A stretch of DNA of 64,000 nucleotides from the NCBI GenBank assembly GCA_964527395.1, contig CAZGQD010000005.1, positions 1 to 64,000 on the forward strand. The letters run 5' to 3'. Below the pieces are notes generated by a model. The model was given only the letters and a program-made list of their open reading frames with translations, had not been told where the DNA came from and did no database searches. Source of the stretch: GCA-2688265 sp964527395. GTDB taxonomy: Archaea; Nanobdellota; Nanobdellia; Woesearchaeales; GW2011-AR9. Shown here piece by piece: positions 53,980-62,172 of the stretch. The first letter of the stretch is position 1. The number at the start of each line of letters is the position of its first letter. The position numbers and the translations under genes were made by a program.

Positions 53980-54570
53980 CTAGCTTGTTTTTACGAAAAA
54001 GTTTGCAGTTGCGTACTCAGCTACATTTGTTCCACTTGAGTCGTCTGCTTCCCAAAGTACAATCTTGTAAAGGTAAGTACCTTGTTTGTCTGGAGCAGTT
54101 AAGGAAAACTTGATAATGTCTGTGTCACCTGCGCTAACTTCTCTGTATTCGTTATCCCAAAAGATCTCTGCGTCAGCACTGTTACTGTTTAGTGTTAGTT
54201 CTTCACCACTGACAAAATCGACAAAGTCGGCTCCATCTTTCACGTGAAAAGTTACAGCAAAGTATTTTGACTGATCGTCAGTGTTTTTGATTCCTACTGC
54301 GTGAACTTCTTCATCTTTAATTTCTAAACTTAGTTCGTCACTTGGAAAACTTAGTTTGTTATTACTTCTTCTTAAGTCGTCCATTATTTGTTGTTGAATT
54401 TGGTCTTGAACAGAACTAGATGTATCAGTTATCTGAGCGAATTGTCCCTTTACAAATCCAAGTCCCAAACCTAGTACTACAAAAGCAATTACAACTATTA
54501 CAATTGCTTCAATAGAAAGGTTTAATGAACCCTTTTTTCCTCTATTTGAGAATATCATCCTTTTTGCCAC
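53980..54570 (-). CDS. Class III signal peptide (archaellin/pilin-like) protein
   Basis: 196 aa. N-terminus RGKKGS-LNLSIEAIVIVVI has a basic leader, a likely prepilin cleavage after Gly/Ser, and the hydrophobic H-domain (~18-40) of type IV-like pilins. The rest is a predicted beta-rich head (AVTFHVKDGADFVDF, SLTAPDKQGTYLYKIVLWE). Start is GTG with TATA-like AGTATAAAG upstream (minus strand, 54597-54605); an ATG follows four codons later. The A24 peptidase at 55791 would process it. Confidence 0.8.
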   Translation of the reverse strand: MAKRMIFSNRGKKGSLNLSIEAIVIVVIAFVVLGLGLGFVKGQFAQITDTSSSVQDQIQQQIMDDLRRSNNKLSFPSDELSLEIKDEEVHAVGIKNTDDQSKYFAVTFHVKDGADFVDFVSGEELTLNSNSADAEIFWDNEYREVSAGDTDIIKFSLTAPDKQGTYLYKIVLWEADDSSGTNVAEYATANFFVKTS

Positions 54571-54995
54571 CTCAATTTTGTACTTTACTTTAATTCTTTA
54601 TACTAATATCTCCTTTGATATCACTATTTTATTATAAGTATGGGAGAAGAGAGGTTTTTCTGGTATAAAAACGTTGCTATTTGTGGTGGGAGAGAATTGT
54701 CTTCTTTTAATTTTTCATAAAGAAATATTTTAAGATTAGTTTTTTTTTTGATTTAAGTGAAAATTAATAGTATTTAGAAGTTACTGCTTTCTTCTTTTTT
54801 AGTAACTATATCATACATATCTGGTCTCATTAATAAAATTTAGCTGAAAACAGTTTTTAAATCTTTCTAAAGGTTAGTTTTTAATTTTTTTCCTTAAATT
54901 GCAATTAGAATTATTCCATAGATAAAAGATTGCAAATAAAAACTTGATAATAGTAAATTTAAGAATAGGGTGTGGTTTATAAGTTTTTTATATTC
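54571..54995. other. Gene-free AT-rich interval
   Basis: 425 bp with stops in all frames. Contains the pilin promoter near 54600 and one hairpin, AGTTACT/AGTAACT (54779-54785 with 54801-54807), around a T-rich loop. I see no RNA gene, repeat or short ORF with support. Confidence 0.5.
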
Positions 54996-55766
54996 TTATA
55001 ATAGATTCTCTACAATGAAATTTTTGCTTAAATTAATCATTTTTTCAAAGTGTTTTGGAGTTTTAGAAAATTTATGATTTGCTCCTTTGATTATTTCTAA
55101 TTTACAATTTTCTATTAATTTTGCAGTTTTGATGCTTTGCCCTATAGGGACCATTGAATCATTGTCTCCGTGAATAATTAGAGTAGGGATTTTGATATTT
55201 TCAGCTGCTTTATGGCCGTTGTATTTTTTAAGGTTTTCATAAAAAGAATAGTTTAGTCTTCTTTCTTCACCGTATGAGTTTTTGTGGATGATGAAAGCTT
55301 GGTTTTTCCAGTTTTCTAATTCTTCTTTAGTCATGTTATTGTTTTTTTGTTCAATGTAGTCAGAAACTGGGCATTTTAGAACTAACAAAGTTAATTTGTT
55401 TGTTTTTGAAGCAGCTATGATACTGTTGAATCCACCGAAACTAGATCCGAAAAGGCCGATTTTAGTGAATTTTTTGCTTTCTAGAAATTCTATTGCTTTT
55501 AAGATGCAATCGGATGCTTTATCTATTGTTAAATCTTCGAATTTACCTTCACTTTCACCGTGGCCAAAGAAGTCTATTCTTAAAGTAGCAATTTTTTCTT
55601 TATTTAGAACAGTTTCCATGGTTTTGTAGGTAGTGCTAGCTTTAGAAGTAGTAAAACCATGGCAGAGAATGATTATAGGGGTGTTGATAGTTTCTTTGTT
55701 AGGGTTTGATAAAATTCCACAGATTTTGTTGCTTTCAGAGTCTTTGAAGAATATTTTCTCTTTCAT
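54996..55766 (-). CDS. Alpha/beta hydrolase (serine hydrolase)
   Basis: 256 aa. Oxyanion segment LCHGFTTSK (~33), DFFGHGESEG (~68), nucleophile elbow GLFGSSFGG (~105), acid Asp in IIHGDNDSMVP (~202) and the catalytic His in KGANHKF (~232): a complete alpha/beta-hydrolase triad of the Hydrolase_4/S9-like type. Likely a cytosolic esterase or acyl hydrolase; substrate unknown. It precedes the prepilin peptidase on the same strand without evident functional link. Confidence 0.9.
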   Translation of the reverse strand: MKEKIFFKDSESNKICGILSNPNKETINTPIIILCHGFTTSKASTTYKTMETVLNKEKIATLRIDFFGHGESEGKFEDLTIDKASDCILKAIEFLESKKFTKIGLFGSSFGGFNSIIAASKTNKLTLLVLKCPVSDYIEQKNNNMTKEELENWKNQAFIIHKNSYGEERRLNYSFYENLKKYNGHKAAENIKIPTLIIHGDNDSMVPIGQSIKTAKLIENCKLEIIKGANHKFSKTPKHFEKMINLSKNFIVENLL

Positions 55767-55790
55767 AAATTGGTAATTTGCTTTTGTTGT

Positions 55791-56666
55791 TTATAAAATT
55801 GTTGTAAGCCAGTAAAATATTGGGCTACTAAATATGAACACTGCATAAGCTGTTAAGAAACTTGGTAAGAAAGGTACACCTTCTTTGATTTTTACAGTTT
55901 CTATTTTACCGTTAGCGAAAAGCATTTGAATTTTTTCAATATCATCACGTTCTAAAGTTTTTTTCTTTACTATCATTTTGTGATTTTCTTTTACTTTCTG
56001 TGAGAGCCAGTCTCCTGGAACTAGGTCTAAGGGGCTTTTGTATATATAGAAACAACTAGCTTCTACAGCTGTTAAGAAGATGAAAAATGGGTATAGGAGT
56101 GGTAGGACTATTGGGAAGATTAAGAGGCTTGGATCAATTTTGTAAGAGAAGATTCCTAATATGATTGCTACTAATATGCTTAAGTAAAATAGTCTTCTTA
56201 GTTTTCTATGTCTTTTTTTTGCTTCTTTTTTGAAAAGTTTCCAGTGCTCTGTCATTACTTTTGCACTCCAGAATAATGACCATGCTGAACCTATGAATAA
56301 TAAGAGGAGTAAGAAAAAAGGAATTTCTAGTCCATTGAATTGTGAGGATTCTTTTAGTATTGGGAATGTGAAGTCTGCTCCTAGAAGTGCTCCCATAGCC
56401 ATTAAAACTTTACTGTCTGCTCCTCCCCAACCACCTTGGTAGTATAGGAATGTTGCTATTATGAGCATGATTGCGAAACCTAAAAGTGCTGAGAAAAAGT
56501 AGTTCCATCCTGTTTCTAAGCTGATAATTAGTTTTATGCTAAGGATTATTATTAGAAGACCCATACTGATTAGATCGTATACTTCTCTTTCTTTAATATC
56601 TTGAATAGAAGCTAATATGAGGAAGATGAAAACTAGTGTGGAAATGAATGTAGTGATTGCAACCAT
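55791..56666 (-). CDS. A24-family prepilin/preflagellin peptidase
   Basis: 291-aa polytopic membrane protein with aspartyl-protease motifs: ASIQDIKEREVYD (first catalytic Asp, ~22) and GWGGADSKVLMA (second, ~80), followed by further helices and a cytosolic segment (VPGDWLSQKVKENHKMIVKK). The layout matches FlaK/PibD-like A24A/B peptidases, slightly longer than usual. It would cleave the class III signal of the pilin encoded 1.2 kb away on the same strand. The TATA box TTTATATAC (minus, ~56689-56697) gives a leaderless start. Confidence 0.88.
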   Translation of the reverse strand: MVAITTFISTLVFIFLILASIQDIKEREVYDLISMGLLIIILSIKLIISLETGWNYFFSALLGFAIMLIIATFLYYQGGWGGADSKVLMAMGALLGADFTFPILKESSQFNGLEIPFFLLLLLFIGSAWSLFWSAKVMTEHWKLFKKEAKKRHRKLRRLFYLSILVAIILGIFSYKIDPSLLIFPIVLPLLYPFFIFLTAVEASCFYIYKSPLDLVPGDWLSQKVKENHKMIVKKKTLERDDIEKIQMLFANGKIETVKIKEGVPFLPSFLTAYAVFIFSSPIFYWLTTIL

Positions 56667-56739
56667 GGTTAGTAGATTTATTTTTTAGTATATAAAACAA
56701 GGGGTTTACTAGGTTTGGAGATAGTATCTTTGTTGTGAA

Positions 56740-56919
56740 GAAAATTGGCAGTATCAGACTTATCCTCAAGCAAGCTTTCGGGACTTGGTTCACATGTTCA
56801 CCAAGTATCGCAGGCGTGACCATTTCGCGTACTATCTCTGCGAGCAAAGCTCTTAGGGCGCTCATTGTTTAGATCTTGTGTTGAATAACATTGCCAGTGA
56901 GGAGATGCTGCCAATTTTC
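56740..56919 (+). ncRNA. Structured element C (three-copy family)
   Basis: Closed by a 16-bp stem (56740-56755 with 56904-56919; one G-U). Contains ACTTGG/CCAAGT (56783-56806 hairpin), the GCAGGCGTGACCA block (56810-56822) identical to element B, a GAGC/GCTC hairpin (~56841-56851), and the 3' block GATCTTGTGTTGAATAACAT then TGCCAGTGA (56872-56900). The decamer TAGTATCTTT flanks it as a direct repeat (56722-56731 and 56926-56935), which could be a target-site duplication. Lies between divergent genes. Confidence 0.65.
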
Positions 56920-57138
56920 CTTGAGTAGTATCTTTTTGAGTTGGATTTGTTGTAGTAGTTTATTGAGTTGGAGTTTTTGCTGATGTTAGGATTGAATCTT
57001 TTGTTTCTTTAGAAGCTAGTTGTGGTGCTGTTGCTCCTCTGTGTGCAAAGGTTTATAAACGATTTCTTCGTCTTTTTATTGGTAAATATAGATTTGAGAT
57101 CAGTTTATAGATTAATATTTTTAGAGAGGTTGTTAAAG

Positions 57139-57690
57139 GTGGCAAAAACAGATACATATGAAATTCTTCCGCAGGATATTTTAGATACTTTGAGATATGA
57201 TATTGAAGCTTTGAAAAAGAAGTTAGATGAACCGCAAAGTAAAACAAATGAATTGATACTAGAAATAGAAAGTTTGAAAGATTCAATTCATGATTTAAAT
57301 GATGTGTTTAAAAAGGCATTACATGAAACAGCTGAAGAAGACGTGTACAAAACCCTTAAAGTGATTAGTGAGAGAATTGATGCAGTTGTGACACAAAATG
57401 AAACTATTGCAAAAGGGATGATTGCAATTTCAGATAAAGTTGATGATTTTGTTAGTAGTCAAAATAATAAGCCGGCTTCAGCTCCTGCTGTTAATTTAGG
57501 TGGGCCAGCTGGTTCTATGGGTTCAGCTGCTGCTCCAATGGGGGCTCCTAGAAATTTGCCTCCACAGATGTCTGCTATTCAAGGAAGTGGGCGTCCAGCT
57601 GTTCCAATGTCAGGGATGGGAGCAAGGCCAGGAGGAGTTCCACCACCACCGCCAAGTATGGGGGGAGCTAAAAAGAGGAGCTTTTTTTGA
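57139..57690 (+). CDS. Coiled-coil protein with Pro/Gly-rich tail
   Basis: 183 aa from GTG at 57139, chosen because AGAGG precedes it and MAKTDTYEILPQDIL begins a natural domain; the longer frame adds an implausible hydrophobic N-terminus (from 57022). A TATA box GGTTTATAAACG at 57050-57061 fits either a leader of ~55 nt or an earlier start. Residues ~15-110 are helical coiled coil; the C-terminal 65 residues are low-complexity Pro/Gly/Met (VPPPPPSMGG). Eighteen bases before the next gene, which also encodes coiled coils, so the two probably interact. Family not recognised. Confidence 0.65.
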   Translation: MAKTDTYEILPQDILDTLRYDIEALKKKLDEPQSKTNELILEIESLKDSIHDLNDVFKKALHETAEEDVYKTLKVISERIDAVVTQNETIAKGMIAISDKVDDFVSSQNNKPASAPAVNLGGPAGSMGSAAAPMGAPRNLPPQMSAIQGSGRPAVPMSGMGARPGGVPPPPPSMGGAKKRSFF

Positions 57691-57708
57691 GCTTAATGGA
57701 AGAATAGG

Positions 57709-58740
57709 ATGGTACGATTAAAAACAAGACAATTGCTTGATTCAGTAGCAAGAATACAAGATGGACATAATAAAGAGCTGTCTAGGGATGAGATCAAAAA
57801 GAAGATTGAAGAGATCAAATATTTGTCTGGTAAAAAGAAAGTACCAAAATTAAGTTTACAAAAAGAAATTATTCATTTAGAAAATCAGTTACATTCGCTT
57901 TTTGAAGTTGAAAAAAGGTTGTTGATGCAATCAAAACAAGAAAGTTCTAAGATTACTGCATTAAAAAAGCAAGTAAATAGTATGAGATTGAAGTTGGATA
58001 AGTCAACTGGAACTGATATTGAACAAAAGATTGAGAAATTGACTTATATTATGGGTCAAATTTTAGCAAAATCAGACACAGCAGAAAATGTACGTTTACG
58101 TGAAGAGCTTGAAAAGAGTCATAAAAAGGTAGTATTGGAGATTAAAGAACGTAAAGAAGCAGCCAAACCTGAACCGTTAAGTTTTGAGAAGAAGCAAAGG
58201 ATTTTAGGAATAATCTCAAAGTCAGCAACACTTCGTGAAGCACTTCAAAAGAAGATTGCAGCAAATCCAGAAGATAAGGTTTTGAAAGAAAAATTGGAGC
58301 TTTCTATTTTTGCTATGGAGAAAAAGCTTGAGAGGATGCGTGATGATTTTCCAGAACTTGAAAAAGAGATTTCTATTGAGATTGAAAAAGAGAAAGCGTT
58401 TGTTCAAAGTATGCATGTTTCAGCAATGCCAAGCCAAATTTCTGCTGTAAGATCACATATAGATGCTTCTAGCCCAGGTGTGAGACACAAAATGATTGTA
58501 GGAGAACCAAGTGTTGGTGTTGCTCCAGATGTAGGTTCTTTTCCTGCGCAAGGTCCAGAGAGTCAGGCTCTTACTGGAGATTTAGAAGCTAGAATGGGTC
58601 AAGTTCATGAAGAGCAAGTTCAAGGGATGTTAGCTGGACAGGTTTCTGCTACTCCGGCTGCTGCTGAAGAACATCAGCTTGAGGAAGAATTGATTGCAGA
58701 GTTGCCATTGCCACCGCCACCTAGGATTCGTAGGAAATAA
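57709..58740 (+). CDS. Coiled-coil protein, 343 aa
   Basis: Long helical coiled coils (~20-120 and ~165-245; heptad-like LKKQVNSMRLKLDKS, LEKSHKKVVLEIKER), then a flexible Ala/Pro-rich C-terminus ending LPLPPPPRIRRK. No Walker motif or membrane segment. Cotranscribed with the upstream coiled-coil gene (18-bp spacing), so likely one cytoskeletal or scaffolding complex. Function not assigned. Confidence 0.65.
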   Translation: MVRLKTRQLLDSVARIQDGHNKELSRDEIKKKIEEIKYLSGKKKVPKLSLQKEIIHLENQLHSLFEVEKRLLMQSKQESSKITALKKQVNSMRLKLDKSTGTDIEQKIEKLTYIMGQILAKSDTAENVRLREELEKSHKKVVLEIKERKEAAKPEPLSFEKKQRILGIISKSATLREALQKKIAANPEDKVLKEKLELSIFAMEKKLERMRDDFPELEKEISIEIEKEKAFVQSMHVSAMPSQISAVRSHIDASSPGVRHKMIVGEPSVGVAPDVGSFPAQGPESQALTGDLEARMGQVHEEQVQGMLAGQVSATPAAAEEHQLEEELIAELPLPPPPRIRRK

Positions 58741-58775
58741 GGTTGTGTTTTTTAGTTTTCTTTTGTTATCTGGAT

Positions 58776-58836
58776 AACAATTTGTTATAATAATAACAAA
58801 ATTGTATTAAAAGTGTTATTATAATAACAAATTGTT
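58776..58836. repeat. Near-perfect AT-rich inverted repeat between convergent genes
   Basis: AACAATTTGTTATAATAATAAC-type arm (58776-58797) is the complement, with one mismatch over 22 nt, of 58815-58836; a third related copy, TTGTTACTATTATAAC, follows. It lies between the end of the plus-strand coiled-coil gene and the minus-strand histone gene, so a bidirectional terminator is the simplest role. Confidence 0.75.
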
Positions 58837-58893
58837 ACTATTATAACATTTTAGAAAGTATAAATTAAGAAATTATAATAAAAAATAGATAAA

Positions 58894-59070
58894 TTAAACA
58901 TCTTTAGCCATTACAGTTCTTCTTTTGTTGGCTTTTGCTCTGTTGCAAGCGTCTAGAACCAAACTTTTTACTTTCTTATCTAGAGCTGCTAGGAAGTCTT
59001 TTGACATGTTTTCGACTTCTGTTCCACTTTCTTTCAAAATGTCTTTTACTTGGGTTCTTACAACTATCAT
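58894..59070 (-). CDS. Small archaeal histone-fold protein
   Basis: 58 aa, ATG at 59070 and stop at 58894. The second half, KVKSLVLDACNRAKANKRRT followed by VMAKDV, is the histone-fold helix 2 to helix 3 region with the RAKANKRRTV motif; the first half (VKDILKESGTEVENMSKDFL) supplies helix 1. It wraps or bridges DNA as a dimer. It is slightly shorter than standard HMf (~67 aa), lacking part of the terminal helix. TATA box CTTTATAAAAC (minus, 59092-59101) is 27 nt from the ATG, so translation is leaderless. Confidence 0.9.
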   Translation of the reverse strand: MIVVRTQVKDILKESGTEVENMSKDFLAALDKKVKSLVLDACNRAKANKRRTVMAKDV

Positions 59071-59153
59071 GTTAGTGGTTATTGGTTGCTGTTTTATAAA
59101 GTTATCTTTGAGTTGGGAAAGAAATATAAGGTTTGTTTTGTATTGGTTTTGTT

Positions 59154-59552
59154 ATGGCAATGGATAATTGTATTTTTTGTAAGATTGTAGCAGGAGAAAT
59201 ACCATGCTATAAAGTGTTTGAAGATGATGATTTTATTGGGTTTTTAGATATCAGACCTGTACGATCAGGGCATGTTTTAGTTGTTCCAAAAAAGCATTAT
59301 AGATGGGTTTATGATATCAAGGAAGACTATTCTGAATCAGTTGCTAAAGTGGCTGCTGCTTTGAAAAAGGCTTATTCTACAGAATTGGTGGTTTCATATG
59401 TAATAGGAGATGAAGTTCCTCATGCACATATTCATTTGGTGCCTAGAACTGAAGGGGATGGACATGGAGCTTTAGTAGATTTGACTCTGGCAAAAGAGGT
59501 TTCTAAGGAAGAGATGGAAGCTGAGTTTCAGAAGATTCTTAGTGGATTTTAG
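59154..59552 (+). CDS. HIT-family hydrolase
   Basis: 132 aa: MDNCIFCKIVAGEIP (zinc cysteines), FLDIRPVRSGHVLVVPK and the HAHIHLVP triad H-x-H-x-H. HIT proteins of this Hint type hydrolyse adenosine phosphoramidates or dinucleoside polyphosphates in the cytosol. The ATG at 59154 (or the one six bases later) is favoured over 59133 because a TATA-like AATATAAGG at 59123-59131 fits a leaderless start. Confidence 0.93.
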   Translation: MAMDNCIFCKIVAGEIPCYKVFEDDDFIGFLDIRPVRSGHVLVVPKKHYRWVYDIKEDYSESVAKVAAALKKAYSTELVVSYVIGDEVPHAHIHLVPRTEGDGHGALVDLTLAKEVSKEEMEAEFQKILSGF

Positions 59553-59620
59553 AGCTTTTTTGTTTAATTTTACCATAATCTATATAAAGGAGGTTCTTAG
59601 AGTTTCATGTAACCATTAGT

Positions 59621-59746
59621 GGCGGTGTGGCTTAGTCTGGTCTATGGCGCTGTGCTCATATGTAATTGAGCGATGAGACTTAATTGTCGATGACTTATTC
59701 AACCTGGGCGACACAGAAGTCCCGCGTTCAAATCGCGGCACCGCCA
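59621..59746 (+). tRNA. tRNA-Met (CAU, elongator or Ile2) with a ~50-nt intron
   Basis: Acceptor GGCGGTG/CACCGCC with discriminator A, T-arm CCGCG TTCAAAT CGCGG, anticodon stem CTGTG (59650-59654) and CACAG (59712-59716). The 5' loop half CTCAT gives CAU; the sequence from about 59661 to 59710 is extra and is best read as an intron at the canonical position after base 37. G1-C72 excludes the initiator, which is present at 18238. Elongator Met and AUA-reading Ile2 cannot be separated here. Exact splice sites are approximate. Confidence 0.8.
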
Positions 59747-59762
59747 CTTTTGGTATTTTATT

Positions 59763-59846
59763 GCTGACGTGGCACAATCTGGTACTGCGCAAGACTGGAA
59801 ATCTTGTTTCCTTCGGGATTTCCCGGTTCAAATCCGGGCGTCAGCG
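59763..59846 (+). tRNA. tRNA-Ser (GGA)
   Basis: 84-nt type II tRNA: acceptor GCTGACG/CGTCAGC with discriminator G, anticodon stem CAAGA/TCTTG, loop CTGGAAA (anticodon GGA), long variable arm TTTCCTTCGGGATTT identical to that of tRNA-Ser(GCU) at 8386. No intron. Confidence 0.96.
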
Positions 59847-59929
59847 CTTCTTTTTAACTAAAGTCAGTAAAACATGGTTTTTGTAGACTAATGAAATTTA
59901 TATATCATGATTTTTGAGAATTTTGAAAG

Positions 59930-60253
59930 ATGGTGATATATTCGACTAAGCCAATTAAGAGAGTTTCTAAAGAAGATTTTTTTGAATTAATTAGAAATAG
60001 ACAAATAATTGTGTCTTCACATGCTATTTGGCATTTGAATAATAAGCAGAGAAAGGTTTTTAATATAGAAGAATTACTGAATATGTTAAAGAGGGAGAAT
60101 CCAAGGAAAGTATATCTTCAGGAAAATGGAAGATATTCCTCTTATTATAGGAGAAATGATGGATATAGAAAATTGATAATTGAAATTAGGAAGGATAAGA
60201 CAATTGTTGTAACTTTTGTTGATCTTAAAGAAATTCCAAAATATAATCTATGA
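59930..60253 (+). CDS. DUF4258-like protein, putative toxin
   Basis: 107 aa. The pattern SSHAIWHLNN ... ENPRKVYLQENGRYSSYYRR ... YRKLIIEIRKDKTIVVTFVDL is reminiscent of DUF4258 and small RelE-like folds: His/Arg near the N-terminus, aromatic/Arg-rich centre, and a final beta hairpin. Followed after 3 bp by the DUF2283-like gene, a pairing frequently predicted as a toxin-antitoxin or defence-related module. TATA-like AATTTATATATC (59895-59906) gives a leaderless start. Moderately sure. Confidence 0.6.
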   Translation: MVIYSTKPIKRVSKEDFFELIRNRQIIVSSHAIWHLNNKQRKVFNIEELLNMLKRENPRKVYLQENGRYSSYYRRNDGYRKLIIEIRKDKTIVVTFVDLKEIPKYNL

Positions 60254-60256
60254 AAA

Positions 60257-60649
60257 ATGGCAGAAAAACATCTTGATGGGACTGGAAAAGGAGATTTGTT
60301 GTATGATTTTGCTAGTGATATTTTAATGTTTAAACTAAAAGAAAGAGAGTATAAAGAATCTGCTGAATTCCAAAACTTTGTAGCAGATATAGATTCAGAA
60401 GGATTTGTGACAGGAATACGTGTTTTTGATGCATCTTTAGTTTTTGGAGTTGATAAATACACTTTAAGAAATATTGTTAAATGGGGATTTAAGACTTCTG
60501 TAGATAATGGTACAATAACAGTTCGTTTATCTTTTGTTGGAAAAATAAGGAACAAAGAAGTACCAGTAGAAAATTTTACTCAACAACTGACAACTACACT
60601 TGAGGGTTATGATTTAATGGATTCTTCAGTTGAATGTGCTTTAGTTTAG
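60257..60649 (+). CDS. DUF2283-like protein, putative antitoxin
   Basis: 130 aa. LLYDFASDILMFKLKEREYK plus FVADIDSEGFVTGIRVFDAS is the DUF2283 pattern (beta strands with D.DG..GI.I.DAS); the C-terminal ~60 residues (FKTSVDNGTITVRLSFVGKI) are an extra beta domain not typical of the short family members. Three bases after the DUF4258-like gene, so coupled translation is likely. Confidence 0.65.
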   Translation: MAEKHLDGTGKGDLLYDFASDILMFKLKEREYKESAEFQNFVADIDSEGFVTGIRVFDASLVFGVDKYTLRNIVKWGFKTSVDNGTITVRLSFVGKIRNKEVPVENFTQQLTTTLEGYDLMDSSVECALV

Positions 60650-60682
60650 GTAGGTTTTATTGAATTTGTTTTTTTTGATAAA

Positions 60683-61063
60683 ATGGTAGAAAAAATAGTT
60701 GTAGGAATTGTTGTATCTGATTCAAGAGTATTGATGGTTCTAAGATCAGTAATTGAAGATAATCTTTCATGGGTGTTTCCAGGAGGAAAGGTTCTAGATT
60801 CTGAGGGAGAAGAAGCAGCAGTTTTGCGTGAGATTAGTGAAGAAACTGGCCTTATTTGTAAAGTAACTCAGAAATTAGGTGAGAGAATTCACCCAAATAG
60901 TGGAAAAATGATAATTTATTTTGCTTGTGAATATGTTAGTGGTGAATTGAATGATTCTAGTTCTGAAATAGAAAGGGTGGAATGGGTAGATATAAAACAA
61001 GTTAAAGAGAGAATAACTAGTGATCTTTTTGATAAAGTTGAAGATTTTTTAGATGAGATTTAA
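60683..61063 (+). CDS. Nudix hydrolase, copy 1
   Basis: 126 aa. Nudix box GGKVLDSEGEEAAVLREISEETG (here interrupted after Gly-x; residues ~31-53) with REISEET catalytic Glu residues. The family hydrolyses nucleoside diphosphates linked to X; substrate unknown. Its DNA is almost identical to the gene at 61677 (two base differences over ~383 bp, giving R14S and final I126S). A start with TTTTTTTTGATAAAATG upstream. Confidence 0.88.
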   Translation: MVEKIVVGIVVSDSRVLMVLRSVIEDNLSWVFPGGKVLDSEGEEAAVLREISEETGLICKVTQKLGERIHPNSGKMIIYFACEYVSGELNDSSSEIERVEWVDIKQVKERITSDLFDKVEDFLDEI

Positions 61064-61117
61064 TCATTTTTATTTAAATATAATCTCATTGAATTATAAA
61101 TTTAGGAGTTTGGTATC

Positions 61118-61522
61118 ATGGCAAATAAAGGAGTAGGTATGCTTTTAGAAAATGAAGGGAAGTTTTTGTTATTACATCGTTCTAATGAAGATTTGTGGGA
61201 GTGTCCAAAAGGGCATATTGAAGAAGGAGAAACAGATAATGATGCAATAAAAAGAGAACTTTTTGAGGAAACAAGAATTAGTGATTTTTCTTTAATTAAT
61301 AAAATAGGACTTTTACAATTTGAATTTATTAGAAAATTGTCTGGAACAGTAAAAAAAAGAGAAATTACTTATTATCATTTAAAAACTTCTAATAAAATGG
61401 TGGTTGTTTCAAGTGAACATGATGATTTTTTATGGGTATCTAGAAAAGAGTTGTTTGAAAAGTTAAAATTTGAAGATATTAGAGACCTTTTAATGAATTA
61501 TTTTAATCTCATGGACATCTAA
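61118..61522 (+). CDS. Nudix hydrolase (diadenosine polyphosphatase-like)
   Basis: 134 aa: GVGMLLENEGKFLLLHRS, KGHIEEGETDNDAIKRELFE then ETRI form the Nudix box (~33-55), with EFIRK/KREITYYHLK downstream as in AP4A hydrolases. It differs from the two flanking Nudix paralogues. TATA-like TTTAAATATAATC at 61073-61085 indicates its own promoter. Confidence 0.88.
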   Translation: MANKGVGMLLENEGKFLLLHRSNEDLWECPKGHIEEGETDNDAIKRELFEETRISDFSLINKIGLLQFEFIRKLSGTVKKREITYYHLKTSNKMVVVSSEHDDFLWVSRKELFEKLKFEDIRDLLMNYFNLMDI

Positions 61523-61676
61523 TAGCCATGTTCTTTCGAAAAAATTATATAGATTAATGATTATTTTATAGAAAAATATAGAAATTTAGTATTTTTACTA
61601 ACTAGATCAAAAATAGTCAATTAAGACTTGAATTTGTTACTGATACTGGGCGTTGGCGCTCTTTTTTTCTTAGAAA

Positions 61677-62057
61677 ATGGTAGAAAAAATAGTTGTAGGA
61701 ATTGTTGTATCTGATTCAAGTGTATTGATGGTTCTAAGATCAGTAATTGAAGATAATCTTTCATGGGTGTTTCCAGGAGGAAAGGTTCTAGATTCTGAGG
61801 GAGAAGAAGCAGCAGTTTTGCGTGAGATTAGTGAAGAAACTGGCCTTATTTGTAAAGTAACTCAGAAATTAGGTGAGAGAATTCACCCAAATAGTGGAAA
61901 AATGATAATTTATTTTGCTTGTGAATATGTTAGTGGTGAATTGAATGATTCTAGTTCTGAAATAGAAAGGGTGGAATGGGTAGATATAAAACAAGTTAAA
62001 GAGAGAATAACTAGTGATCTTTTTGATAAAGTTGAAGATTTTTTAGATGAGAGTTAA
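61677..62057 (+). CDS. Nudix hydrolase, copy 2 (recent duplicate)
   Basis: 126 aa, differing from copy 1 only at residues 14 (Ser for Arg) and 126 (Ser for Ile). Same Nudix box. Flanking sequence differs: upstream is CGTTGGCGCTCTTTTTTTCT and not the copy 1 leader, so its regulation may differ or it may be silent. Confidence 0.88.
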   Translation: MVEKIVVGIVVSDSSVLMVLRSVIEDNLSWVFPGGKVLDSEGEEAAVLREISEETGLICKVTQKLGERIHPNSGKMIIYFACEYVSGELNDSSSEIERVEWVDIKQVKERITSDLFDKVEDFLDES

Positions 62058-62172
62058 TAATTATATAAGTGGAATAAGAGTTATATTTAGATACCAGTTG
62101 GTAGCAGAATGAGATTGAGAATCTTATCTTTTGTGCATAATATTTAAAATAACTGATGTTTTTGAATGATTT

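Larger units (their letters stand above)
60680..62058 (+). repeat. Direct repeat of a Nudix gene
   Basis: Units at about 60680-61064 and 61674-62058 share all but two bases over the coding length; the start-to-start offset is 994 bp. The unrelated Nudix gene at 61118 lies between them. Near identity at synonymous sites means recent duplication or gene conversion. It could also be an assembly duplication. Confidence 0.9.

Noticed and set aside
58776..58836. Similarity of the AT-rich palindrome to a lac operator-like site
   Set aside because: Chance AT-rich palindromy between convergent genes; a terminator is simpler.
58925..59167. Plus-strand frame opposite the histone gene
   Set aside because: The minus-strand product has an unmistakable histone-fold motif and a well-placed TATA box.
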